Source: Tetradesmus obliquus (lineage: Eukaryota > Chlorophyta > Chlorophyceae > Sphaeropleales > Scenedesmaceae). Taken from it: a DNA stretch of 64,000 nucleotides. The stretch covers positions 1,212,501 to 1,276,500 of the forward strand of contig CP126192.1 in the NCBI GenBank assembly GCA_030272155.1, given 5' to 3'. Both the position numbers and the translations under genes were made by a program. This document shows, one piece after another, positions 48,176 through 58,852 of the stretch; position 1 is the stretch's first letter, and every line of letters begins with the position of its first letter. Below the pieces are notes generated by a model. The model had not been told where the DNA came from and made no database searches. It worked only from the letters and a program-made list of their open reading frames with translations.

Positions 48176-48930
48176 CGGCGCTGCTGCAGCAACGCACGCT
48201 GTTGGGTCGCACCCGTTGCTGGTGTAGGCTGGGCGGTTGTGCGCCTGGGCTTGCCTGTTTGTGTGAACACTGCACTAGCGCTACTGCCTGCTGCAGCAGT
48301 GTTGACCATGAGCGGCGTTGAGCCATGGTGATTGGGAAGTTGCAGCTCCACCCATCCTGCGGGAGCACTTTGGAAAGCCTGGCTCGGCCGCCCCCCTGGC
48401 GGCAGCTGCCTATGTGACGCAGGTGTGGGCTTTGCCTGCAGGTAGCGAGCCTTGACCTGCAGGATGCCGTGCAGCCACCAGAAGTGCCAGGCGCTACGTC
48501 ATTGTAACAACAGACACCACTGCGCTTGCAGCTTACGCCGCATCTCCAGCAAAGTTCCAGGGATCATGCAGCGGGTTCATATGGTACACAATCATCAGCA
48601 GGGATGCACTACATGCAGCAAACAGGGTACTTGACAGCGGCAGGTATGCCTTGCTGGTTATGCATCAAAGCTGTAGCACCCACCTCACGAGTCTTTGGTT
48701 TTCCACCAGCAGTGCGGGCTGCAGATGCCAAGCAAAAGGCCTGATATGAGTAATGAGCCACAACATTTCAGAGACAGTGGACCGCTGTAGCTGTGGCCTG
48801 CCTACACCCTGTGGGGGGCCAGCAACTGGGTGCCTGCCACGACCATGCTATGGCACACTTGGAAGCCATACTTACCTGCAAGGTCGGTGCTAGGAGCTCC
48901 CAGAAAGCCTTGCTGGTCGTTGTCTTGCAT
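45289..48930 (-). CDS. AUG8: Augmin subunit 8 / QWRF-family microtubule-binding protein
   Basis: In plants AUG8 binds microtubules and recruits the augmin complex, which with gamma-tubulin nucleates branched microtubules. Minus-strand exons: 48930-48876, 48718-48684, 48456-46333, 46169-46011, 45828-45289. All in phase, giving 970 aa. The N-terminal motif KPKTREVKARYLQ (spanning two introns) matches the TREVSSRYL signature of plant QWRF proteins. A long basic Ser/Pro/Ala/Gln-rich disordered region follows, as in the family. Near residue 705 MQLRHLIARMEAALHAKKDK stands where plants have the QWRF box. The coiled-coil C-terminal part follows: LPKLKAWADLQ, then LDLLQRQLVHGMQLLQEVQP, then IKTTAVLAEQLMSVASEECS. 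QWRF itself is degenerate (QLRH). The next in-frame 116 codons after the stop are open. It shares an upstream region with PP2A. Confidence 0.82.
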
Positions 48931-49743
48931 TTGCTTTGTCTGTAGGTGCCAGGTGCTGTGGACACTGGTGTCTGTTCACAACACTGGTTCTGCTGCTGCC
49001 CTGCTGCAACCATGACGTGCTACGTTACCCATGTTTCGATCAATCATATACCATTACATGCGAAGCGCGAATATCATGCGTAGCTTGCACCAATCTGCTG
49101 TTGCTGCCTGTGGACGGCCGAAACTCCGACGGGGCCTTTCACAACAAATCCAAACGAGTGATCAGCAGCTAACTCAAACAGAAGTGACGACAGCTGCGAG
49201 CACAACGATCTTTGTGTGCACATTCTCGCACACAGAACCAGCTGTTTATTTTGAAAACCAGGGTCCTCAGCCCAGGCCCGGAAAAGGGCAATTATTGCAA
49301 TAGAGATTAGGCTTATCTTTCCATCTCTTGCCTTTCCGCTTATCAATTGCTTTCACCGTATCAACCAGGGGTGTTGCTCACCGCGGCCACAGCACTTGGA
49401 ACAAACGGTCCTGCATCACACAGCTGGTTTTTTTGTATTCCAACTGCTCCATGAAATAGCTTTTAGTGGTTCCTTAGTGCTCTGCCGGCTAGCCTGCTGA
49501 AGCTGTCGAGCAAGAGGTGTGATTTCCCCCGCGCCTTTGCGCCAGACGAATGCATCAGCATTAGTTCTATCTTGTCAAGAAGTGCACACGCCCTAGGCTA
49601 TAACCGACGCTGTCCTTGACGGGCCTGTTGGGAGGTTGACCAGTGTATGACTTTTCAACTGCTGCCTGCTCACCTGGTCCTGCTGATACTCATGCGGCCC
49701 TGGCCTTGCAATGCTGCGGCACATGCTGGGCTGCACAGGTGCC
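48931..49743. promoter_or_regulatory. Divergent upstream region of AUG8 and PP2A
   Basis: About 0.8 kb between head-to-head start codons, so both promoters are expected here. Short frames on both strands have no motif. No named regulatory element was identified. Confidence 0.45.
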
Positions 49744-52098
49744 ATGACGCTCGAAAAGGTGCTGGCACAGCAGGAGACAGCCATCAGTGATGCACGCATA
49801 GCTCAACTGAGCGAGTGCCGCTACCTGAGCGAGCAGGAAGTTATTGAGCTTGCAGCCAAGTGCAAGGTACGCATGGAGACATACGCCCCATCTGCATATT
49901 GTGATGAGCTTCATCATATCAGAGCAGTCCTGCAGGACAGCAGGTGCAGCTCGAGCAGGTGCAGCATGCAGCAGCTTGCGGCAGGTGCAGGCTGGAAACA
50001 ATTACGCAACTGTGAGCCAGCTACAGCTCAGCAGCGCACAGCATGCACCATAAAATTAGTGGCTTGCTAGTGGAACTTCCAGTATAGGCAGCACCGCCCG
50101 AGGGAGTGAAACGTTGCTGACATCACAGCAGCTGTCTACTTGAACCTGCACCGTGCACACCGTGACGGTGTGCTAATCAACGCAGTCGTCCTGCAACTCT
50201 AGAGGGAAGCACCTGCTAACATGCCTGTATGGTATGTTGCAGGAGCTCCTATCCCGTGAGAGCAATGTAACACATGTGCGGGCACCCGTGGTGGTGGTGG
50301 GTGACACGCATGGACAGTTCCATGACCTGATGGAAATCTTCAAGATCGCCGGCAGCGCACCAGACACGAACTTCCTGTTCCTGGGAGACTACGTGGATCG
50401 GTGCGTCAGGCATACCGAGCACGCTGCACAGCATGTCGCTGCATGCTGCTGTTGTTACATCTTCTACCCCTTGGTCTTCACAAACAACTGCCCTGCGGAA
50501 GAGCACGGTGGCAAGAGGCCTTGCAAGCACACTGGGGTGGCTGATCCATTGCTGAAAGTAGGCCCCAAATGCCTGAGTATGTGTTGCCCAGGCACACGAC
50601 TTCTGTCCAGGTGATCCAGGAAGGTGACATTGTGTGATCTGTGCTGCTGCCTGCAGGGGCTACTACAGTGTAGAAACAGTGTGCATGGTGGTGGCACTCA
50701 AGGTGCGGTGGCCCAACAGGGTGGTCATCATCCGGGGCAACCACGAGAGCAGGCAGATCACGCAGGTGGGGATAGGCCTGCAGGTCTTGCCCGTGCTGCT
50801 TGGTGTCATGGTGCAGTGCCAATGACAGCGCTGCACTGCTGTTGGCAGACCAGACGTATAGTCTGAACTGTAGATGCTTCAGCTTTCCAACAACTTTGGC
50901 ACTATCAACAACTCACTGTGACATATGTTGCCACCAAAGAAACGCGTCTGCTGTGCGGGTGCTGCTGCAATCATCAGGTGTATGGCTTCTACGAGGAGTG
51001 CCTACGCAAGTATGGCAGCGCACGCATCTGGCAGGTGCTGACAGACCTGTTCGACAGCCTGCCACTGGCAGCAGTGATCGAGAACCAGCTGTTCTGCCCG
51101 CACGCAGGTGAGAAGAATAATCAAGCAGCAGGACATAAACCCTTCATATATGCCATGCAGCTGCAAAAAGAAATACCTTGTTTGCAGCTGGCAGCTTGAT
51201 GCCTTTTGCAGTGAGGCAGCTAGATTGTTTGGGTTCCACCCAGACAATTTATCTCAGCAAATGCACAACTGCCCTGCTCTCTGATTGGTTGCCCGTCCAT
51301 CTGCCCAGGTCTGTCGCCTGCCATGGACACGCTAGATCAGATCAATCAGCTGCACCGCTTTGAGGAGGTGCCGCACGAGGGGCCCATGTGCGACCTGCTG
51401 TGGAGTGATCCAGATGACCGCATGGGCTGGGGCATCAGCCCACGCGGGGCCGGCTACACCTATGGTCAGGTACATCGGCAACAGCCATCATGGGCACTAG
51501 GCACTAGGCCGCAATTGTTGCAGCCAGTGGGTGTGCTTGTTATGGCGCTCACCGCCAATGCTGCTATCATGACCTTGTTGGGGATGACTCACCATGTGGG
51601 TAGCTCGCTGAAAGAACATTGCTGCTGCTCCTGCTGCTGCTCCTGCTGCTGGTTTGTACTGTAGGACATCAGTGAGCACTTCAACCACGTAAATGGGCTG
51701 CGCTTCATCATCCGAGCTCACCAGCTGGTCAGCGAGGGCTTCCTCTGGCAGCACGAGCAGCAAGTGGTGACAGTGTTTAGTGCACCCAACTACTGCTACA
51801 GGTGAAGGATTTTGGCTGGAAGCAGTGGCAAGGTTGCTTGTGTTTGCTGTTCAGCCTCACACACGACATGTGTCAACCGCTGTATGATGTTGTTGGCACT
51901 TGGATCAGTGCATGTGGTATCGCTTGGCATGCAGAATGCTCCTCACTGTTTGCTCTTCTTTGCTACTGCAGGTGCGGCAACAAGGCAGCCATTGTGGACA
52001 TAGATGAAAACATGAACCACAAGATTGTGCAGTTTGACCATGCACCGCCCAAGGGGGTCACAGAGGTGACGCGGACGGTGCCGGAGTACTTCCTGTAG
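49744..52098 (+). CDS. PP2A-C: Protein phosphatase 2A catalytic subunit
   Basis: Catalytic subunit of PP2A, a Ser/Thr phosphatase that joins scaffold A and regulatory B subunits. Exons: 49744-49866, 50243-50400, 50657-50765, 50978-51107, 51309-51469, 51665-51801, 51972-52098. All phases close, giving 314 aa, close to the usual 306-309. Motifs: [14 protein letters not shown] (GDxHG), [14 protein letters not shown] (GDxVDRG), [16 protein letters not shown] (GNHE), [22 protein letters not shown] then [41 protein letters not shown], and the C-terminal PEYFL whose Leu is the methylation site. The metal-binding His of the HGG loop is kept, but HGG is HAG and residues around it ([10 protein letters not shown]) are unusual, so this is a somewhat divergent PP2A rather than PP4 or PP6. 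An in-frame Met 11 codons earlier (49711) would give 325 aa; 49744 fits family length better. Confidence 0.95.
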
Positions 52099-52144
52099 CT
52101 GCTGCGCGCCAGCCGCCAATGGCCACCAGATATAGCGCAGCTGT

Positions 52145-52149
52145 TGTAA
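52145..52149 (+). terminator. Probable poly(A) signal TGTAA of PP2A
   Basis: TGTAA lies 47 bp after the PP2A stop codon. The assignment rests on the motif and its position. Confidence 0.4.
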
Positions 52150-52923
52150 GTTATCCTGCCAAGCATGCATTCAGCAGGGAATGCTGTGTATGGCAGGCTG
52201 GCGAGACCAGCTAGCTCTACTGTGCATTAGTTGCGGCAAATGCATTTTTTTGGCATCTTGACCATTATCAGTGTGTTTGATGAAGTGTTGCTCTGCCCTC
52301 CACCAGCCTTTGTGGTGTTGTGGCTGGGCAAGCCGCCGCATGGCCAACAGAAGGCCTTGCATGCCATGGTGCTGAGGCTGCATCATGATACGTGCCGCAA
52401 CTGCGACACGAGTGTCAGGCTGTGCGCAGACCAGTGGGACGAGCGACCTGTGCAGCAAACCATTCACTAGCCATGGGGAGGAGTGCAAGATCACCTGCCA
52501 TGCGCATGGCAGGCATGCCTATCCCCCATTTCTTGTCAGCTGCAAGACATGCATAGTATTGCAAGTGACCGCTGTGGTAGCTTTTCTGGTGTGCCGAGGG
52601 CCCAACGGCAATGGCCGTCCTCGTTCATGGCATATATGGCTATCTATCCACACCAGGTTGTGCAACTCCTTGCACTGTCTATGCAGGCGCTGTGTGTAGT
52701 GCCAATATTGCAAATGTGCTCGATGCTTATGTGCTTCTGATAATGCTATGGGCTTCGTACCTGCGTCCAGGTCGCCCTCTTGTATGCTTGTGGTATAATT
52801 CTTGAACTTCTGAAAGTGTTGCAGTAACACCCTGTGCTTTGATCAAATCTGGTATGCTGCAGCCAAACTGGTGTACAGCAAGTTAGAGGGAGAGATGCTC
52901 CGCAGCCTGGCGTTCACTAAAGA

Positions 52924-52963
52924 ACGTACTTACTAACTTACGTACTTACTAACTTAGTAAGTT
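52924..52963 (+). repeat. Perfect 16-bp tandem repeat with inverted end
   Basis: ACGTACTTACTAACTT occurs twice without a gap and is followed by AGTAAGTT, the complement of its inner AACTTACT. The sequence is AT-rich and hairpin-prone, unlike its flanks. Confidence 0.9.
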
Positions 52964-53537
52964 GCTGCATGGCAGTCCATGGCAACGTTCAATCCAAGAG
53001 GAATACACAGCGATGTAGTCAAACCTGTAGTATGACTTCCATGGTATGGCGGATATGCCATAGGCATCCGATTCTAACCTTTCTGAACCTGTGCTGGGAG
53101 AACCGCCGGAATGATTCCCAGAGTGACTATGTCTTGGCAAAACCTTGCCTAGGCTGCTGCACACGCCCAACCAGCCATCGTCACAATCATGTTACCCAGA
53201 CAAGGCGTAGCCATGATCCGTAATCGGACCCGCGCCCCGTTGGAGCGGATGGGGGAGGGAGCACTGCTCCAAAATGCTAGCAATGGTTGCAGGCACGTGC
53301 AGCTGTTTTCTGCACGTGCCTCTCTAAAAGCCAGCCGCATTCTTATGACCAGCTTCACCACACCAAACTGACTCACAACATCTGATGGCACAGAATGCAC
53401 GAATCAAACCAGCCGGCTGCTGGGCATGTGCTTCTGATGTAAGCGCTGATGTTGGGAGCCGATGCCTAGCCTAGACACATGCACCTGAGGTGCACAGTGC
53501 TGCCGCAGCACGGGCACAGTGCTGCCGCAGCACGGCA

Positions 53538-55191
53538 TCATACAGCAGCCAGGAAAGCAGCCGCTGCCTCTGGCGATGTTGCCCGCCTGTGAGAGGTTTT
53601 GACTGGCAGCAGGCCAGGCCTGTAGAAAGCAGGGCCTGGCGCGCCAGCCAGTGCAGCATCAGCACGGGGCAGCACCCCAGCAGGGTGGCCGGGTGAGCCA
53701 CTCCTGAAAGGCGCACACACTCCAGGCGCACACACTCCAGGCGCACGGCTGCTGCGCTGGTCAGATGGCGCTGGCTGCGCACCGCTGCTGGGGGTGTCAT
53801 GGCTGTGATGCCGACAGCCCCGCTGCTGTCCTGCTACGCTGCCTATGTGCTGCCGCTGCGGTGAATGTTGCAGCGGCACAGCTTGCTGCCCTTGCTGCTG
53901 CCTACCCAGGCGCTGCGGCCGGCTGCTGGGGAGCAGGGGCTGGGCAAACATGGGGGAGCACCTGTTTTCCGCCAGGCGCCGCTGATGGCTGCTGCTGATG
54001 GCCCCAACTGACACGACATCGTAGCTGCCCACGGCAGGCACCTCCGCAGCCGCCCGGGCTGCCGCGTCAAACGTGCAGCGTGAGCTGCGTGGCGGCGCGG
54101 AGGTGCTGCGGCCACCAAGCACAGCCGCACTGATTCGGTGTGCTAGCTGGGCAGAAGTCAGCCCCACCCTGCTGCTAGGCGGCACTGCTGCTGCTGCTTT
54201 GGTGTGTTGCCGTCTCTGTCTGTGCTGGTCTGCAAAGGAAACAGAAAAGATGGGTCATCAGCGGGATTCTGCCTGAATAAGAGAAGCCCGAGGGCCTGAG
54301 GGGGGCATGGTTCACCTGGCAGGCAGCACAACTGCGTTCAGGGTGCTCAAGGTACGAGCTTCAAATGTGCGTGTGCAGGGTGCTTCAGTTGTGACATTGC
54401 TCTGCGTGCTCACCAGGATGCGTGCATGGCGCTGGAGCCGCCTGCTGCTGCTGTTGCTGCTGCAGCAGCTGCTGCTGCAGAGCTGGTAGCTGTGGCGGCG
54501 GTGCCCGCTGCTGCACAGGCTGCCGTGCTGAGGCCTTGAACGCCGCAGCCGCCCCCGGCCTTGCCGACCACGCCACTGCCTCGCCATGGCGGGTGACGCT
54601 GGCGTCGTATGCACCCGGTGGGGGTGCTGAGCTGCTGGCGGTGCTGCTGCTGTGAGCTGCTGCTGCTGGGCTGCCAGGGCTGTGGCTGGCCTGGGCCGCT
54701 AGCCGTGCTGCCGCGCTGTGCTTGCTGCCAAGTTCCTGTGGTGTGTACGCAGCTGCAGGACAGCAGGCACCATGCAAGGGTTGGTGACGTGGCCTGGCAG
54801 CACTGACCTGCTGCTGCTTTGACTGCTAAGGCTCGTTTAGTTGACAGCAAGACGTGTACGCCAGCCAGTCGTGATGATGACACAAACCAGCTGGCTTGCA
54901 GCAAGGTTAGAGACTCAAAAGCCAGCTGTTGCGTTGCATGTGAGCACACCTGCTGATCAGCAGCAGATGCTGGGGCAAGAGCGCTGCGGCAACCCACCTG
55001 GCCCTGGCCCTGTGTACTGCAGCCGTACTGCCAGCCGCTTGCTGCTGCTGCACATTGCGCCAAAGCCCTTGCGCCCCAGGCTGCCGTACTGCCAGGCTGT
55101 GGCAGCATCACCAGTGTACACGCCAGGGCCAGGGCATACGTTGACGCACGCTGCAGGCGTGGAGAACCGCTTGCTGCTGACATTGAACGGC
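53538..55191 (-). CDS. Sperm-tail PG-rich (STPG/SHIPPO) repeat protein
   Basis: STPG/SHIPPO proteins are axonemal or microtubule-associated proteins with PGPGxY repeats. Minus-strand exons: 55191-54998, 54752-54414, 54229-53538. Phases close; about 407 aa are modelled and a 5' exon is missing. Repeats seen: FNVSSKRFST..CPGPGVYTGD, TGPGPAAYTPQELGSK (formed exactly across the 54998/54752 splice), PPPGAYDASVTRHGE and VPAVGSYDVVSVG, each preceded by an F/RF turn. The third repeat is degenerate and the C-terminal 130 residues are low complexity. A duplicated APGVC unit lies at 53709-53746. The repeat created across a splice junction is good evidence that the model is right. Which STPG member it is cannot be said. 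Confidence 0.75.
53709..53746 (-). repeat. 15-bp tandem repeat inside the STPG coding exon
   Basis: GGCGCACACACTCCA is repeated two and a half times. The unit length keeps the frame and encodes repeated APGVC on the minus strand. Confidence 0.9.
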
Positions 55192-55883
55192 CTGCAGAAT
55201 GAAGCAGACAGTTGCTGGCTTTCAGAACTGTCAAATTTGAGACAAACATAGTACACCTATCTAGGAACGCTTGTCAACAGTGGCAAAATCGTGCAGTGTT
55301 GCGGCACCCTCAAACTGGACGAGCGCCACGTCAGCTGTTTCAGTCAAAAACAGTGCTAGTGTCAGGGCCGCACAATGCCGTACATATGCAGTTGGCAACA
55401 TGCAAGTACTACGTCCTCAAGATTTTGGTGGAGCGGCCGTGGGTTTGCCTGGCAATGCTGAGGGTTCTTGGGAAAGCAGTTGTCAGCATGGCACATGCAA
55501 ACAAGTACTGCTGTCTAGCGGACAGGCATCATGGGCTCCTACCTGCGTCTTTGAACAGCCTGTTCCTCTGAGTCTTGTTGAATCATCATATTGGATTTCT
55601 AGCTTCCTCAAATGCTTGCCAGGCCAGCTGACTTATGAACATACCAGCTGCTGAACATGTCCACAGCTCGCCCGAAGTGTTGTACGCCACAGGATGTCCT
55701 AGTGCGCGCCATTACAGCAATATAATACTTTGCAGACTGTATTATTGCAGTTCGCCCGCTGAGATGCTGCAATCTCCACAGGGGCGTCAGTGACAAACCC
55801 TTGTTTGGTGGGAACGGGTTCTGTCCCGTTTCGCCGTTTCAACGATCAAGTCCGCAACGAATTGAGCGACAGTTCGCAGAACT
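55192..55883. promoter_or_regulatory. Divergent upstream region of the STPG and hydrolase genes
   Basis: Spacer between the earliest modelled STPG exon and the hydrolase start. It should contain the first STPG exon and both promoters. No further motif was recognised. Confidence 0.35.
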
Positions 55884-57261
55884 ATGGTGTTTTCTGGAGT
55901 AATGAGCATTGGTCTGCACCGGAGCAACCAAACAAGGCTGCTGTCATCAGTTGCTGTCGTCCAAGCTACTGATCCCCCTGCTAACAACATGCAAAGATTA
56001 GGTGGAAATGGACCCAAGTTACTTCTACTGCATGCAACCGGTTTTCATGGCCTTGCATACACGCCGCTTGCTGCAGCCTTGAAGCAGCAGTTCGACTGCT
56101 ACTTGCTGGACTTCCCTGGTCATGGGACAGCAGCAGGCATGACACTGCCACAGTACACAGTGCCTGCAGTGGCTGAGTACCTGACAGGCGCAGTGGACGC
56201 CGCTGGCATGCGGGGATGCCTCTGCTTTGGGCATTCCGCTGGGGGCGCGTTTGCCATCATAGCCAGCAGCAGGTGTGCAGCATGCAGGTGGCTGCCAGTC
56301 ACTGCAGCAGCCAATATACACGGCATCCAAATGGAAGCTTTTCGGCTCAAGGCAGCCGTGCTTATTGACTGCATGCATTGCATGTAGTGCCAGGCACCAT
56401 CGCCTGTCCTGCCTGCCCCCACCCGCAACATGTTGCTCCTGTGGCCGCAGGTCCCCGGGGCTGTTCAGCGCCATCGTCAGCTTTGAGGCTGTGGCCGCCA
56501 GCCCCGCCAGCCACGCCTTCATGCGCCAGGCCAGGGACAGCGGCGCCATAGCCACAGCAGGGCCCAGCCTGGCAGCCATGGCGCTGCGCAGGCGCGCACT
56601 GTTCGCCAGCAGTGCTGACGCGCTGGCGCGCCTCAGCCAGAAGCCGCCCCTGGCCGGCATGCACCCTGAAGCAGCGCGGCTGTTTGTGCAGCACGGCACG
56701 CGGCCGGTGCGGCGGCAACAACAGCAGCAGCCAGAAATATCCATGCCAAGCGAGCAGAGCCACCGGCATGAGCAGCAGCACCAGGTGGAGCAGCAGGTGG
56801 AGCTGATGTGTGCGCCTAGTGTGGAGGCGGCATACTACCAGGCACTAGACCCCCCACCAGCAGTGCCACTGGCAGGCTGCAGCTGTCCGCTGCTTATGCT
56901 GGTGGCTGGCAGCCCAGGCAGCAGCGTGGCCTCCTGCAAGACGCACGAAGCAGTGAAGCAGTGGCTGCTGTCACACACAGCAAGGCGTGGACAGTACGCG
57001 GTGGCTGGATCGAGCTCTGCCACACCAAGCAGCAGCAGCACTACTAGCAGCAATGGTTCAAGCGCAGATGCAGGGTCGTCGCTGCATGCAGTGCTGGCGG
57101 TGCTGAATGCTGAGCTGGCGGCCAGCCTGCCGTCAGCCAGGCTGGTGGAGGTGCCTGGTGTGTCACACTTTGGGCCGCTGGAGCAGCCGCGCCTCATCGC
57201 TGACATCGCGGCAGCATTCTTCCAGCAGCAGCAGCAGCAGCAGCAGCGGCCGAGGCTGTGA
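55884..57261 (+). CDS. Alpha/beta hydrolase
   Basis: A hydrolase of the alpha/beta fold; substrate unknown. Exons 55884-56272 and 56451-57261 join in phase to give 399 aa. The core is complete at the front: PKLLLLHATGFHG (oxyanion loop, HG-type), YLLDFPGHGTAAG, and the nucleophile elbow CFGHSAGGAFAI (GxSxG with Ser). Near the C-terminus VEVPGVSHFGPLEQP supplies the catalytic His. The acid residue is not obvious: the expected position after LLMLVAG reads SPGSS rather than Asp. Low-complexity Gln and Ser insertions (56716-56800 and 57010-57075) interrupt the cap and C-terminal parts, and the protein ends in a Gln run. Met choices: the first Met at 55884 adds a 35-residue leader before MQRLGGNGPK; that leader could be an organelle-targeting peptide. 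Confidence 0.85.
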
Positions 57262-58180
57262 TGGAGAGCGGCCTTGCATGCCTGCACAGGGTCCGACAGG
57301 TGCCACGCCTTGCCAGGTGTGCAGCTCACATCTGCCGGCACACATTGGTTGTTACACATAGTCATCCCTTGAACGCGAGGGTGCGGCTCAGCATTGTTGG
57401 AAGGTGGTGCCTACCAGCATGCCAATGACGCAATGCGTGCACATGGTGTTCCGGTAGCATCCTGTGCAATGTCGTTGCAGTTGGCGAGTGGCCTGTCTCA
57501 GGCAGGCAGCGGACTACGCATCGCTGTGGCCATGCCAATTTTGAACAGTGTGCTTGCCACAAGCTTTTACCTGTGTTTGGCTTGGCGCGTAATGCAGCAG
57601 CCTGAGCTCATGTCTCAAGGGTGTCTTGCATGAAGCAAACCACTCGCACACATTCCTCCTAAAATAGGGCTTTAGCAGCCACAGCTGGCAGCTGGCATTT
57701 GTGTTGTTTGATTTTTGGCTTGTTTTTTGTCTATGGTGTACATAGCCCCCCTAGTTGTTCCTGTACGCTTACGGTAACACACAACTCTTTAGTTTGCCAA
57801 GCCTTGGCAAAGTTTGCCAGAGGTTCAACCCCTTTTGGTGGTGAGCAGCCTGAACAGCCAGGCTGGCTGGCAACCACACGATTTGTTACATCATGAAAAA
57901 CAGTACGGTCGCACGCACTGCAGCGCGAGAGTCACTGACTGCATCTAGTCAGCCCACAGGGTGGTGAGACCCTGACCCCTGCTGTGACGTTCCTACTACC
58001 ACAACGCCAGCAATTAGAAGGGCACCGCTAACCAACAGTTTTAGCCTGCAATTGACCGTAAGTTTCCTGCGACCACTAGTTTTCTCCACGTCACTCTGCT
58101 GAAAGCAGCCCACTACAGGCGCGCAACCATTGCACATACTGGTCGAGGTCAGCAAACAAGTGATGTATACGTCTATCGAC
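57262..58180. other. Spacer between the hydrolase and the small plastid protein gene
   Basis: No gene seen. A GAGGTTCAACCCC patch near 57823 resembles a tRNA B box but has no cloverleaf around it. Confidence 0.4.
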
Positions 58181-58852
58181 ATGACCGTGACACTTCAGGG
58201 AGCAACACAGGCCAGGGTTGCAAGGGCAGCCAGCATGAGGTGTAGCAGGCAGGTCAGGGTTATGGCTTCCTCCGTGGAGACTGCCGCGCAGAGATATGCT
58301 CGGGCGGCAGCCAAGTATCGTACAGGTCCTCGCAGCAGCACAATGTACACGCCACCCAAGCTGCTGTTCAACACAGACATGGAGGACCTCAACCTGAAGG
58401 ATCAGGTGAGCCAAGCGTTGCAGCTGGTGACTTTGGCTCCTGGCATCCATGCATTTCGTCACAGATGTGACGATGTCTGGAGTTTTGGCTGAACAGCTAC
58501 CATAATGTTGGCTGGCAATTGCATGCATGCTGTCGCTGTTTACTGATTATGCCTGTCTCAGCTAGCTGGCCGGCTTTTGGTTCTCCACAGCTGTTCCACA
58601 ATGCAGCACGGCTATGGTTGCGAGGTTAGCAGATGCTTCTTCCTTCTGTACAACTTCCAGGCCAGCCCTGTGTTGTGAGGCTCACGTGCTGGCTGCTCGC
58701 TGCTCGCTGCGACCTGCTTGCAGGTGGCGCAGTTCAGCAGCTCTGCAGCCCGCAGCCCGCAGCTGTACGCGCTGAAGCTGAGCCAGGAGCGCAAGCAGCA
58801 GATGGAGGAGCTGCACCACAACGAGCCCGTGCGCTGGGAGGACATCGTGTGA
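58181..58852 (+). CDS. Small protein with a plastid-type transit peptide, function unknown
   Basis: I do not recognise it. Two exons, 58181-58405 and 58724-58852, join in phase 0 to give 117 aa. The first 35 or so residues (GATQARVARAASMRCSRQVR) are rich in Ala, Arg and Ser with VRVMAS, a typical chlorophyte plastid transit peptide and cleavage site. The mature part, KYRTGPRSSTMYTPPKLLFN then FSSSAARSPQLYALKLSQER, is basic in front and ends acidic and amphipathic (EELHHNEPVRWEDIV). No cysteine pairs or membrane span. An additional small exon between the two cannot be excluded. Confidence 0.6.

Larger units (their letters stand above)
52099..53537. other. Convergent spacer
   Basis: Between the 3' ends of PP2A (+) and the STPG gene (-). 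No gene supported. Contains a TGTAA signal at 52145 and a perfect 16-bp tandem repeat at 52924-52963. Confidence 0.45.

Noticed and set aside
49744-52098. PP4 or PP6 catalytic subunit
   Set aside because: [20 protein letters not shown] and the VPEYFL end match PP2A rather than the PP4 or PP6 versions of these segments.
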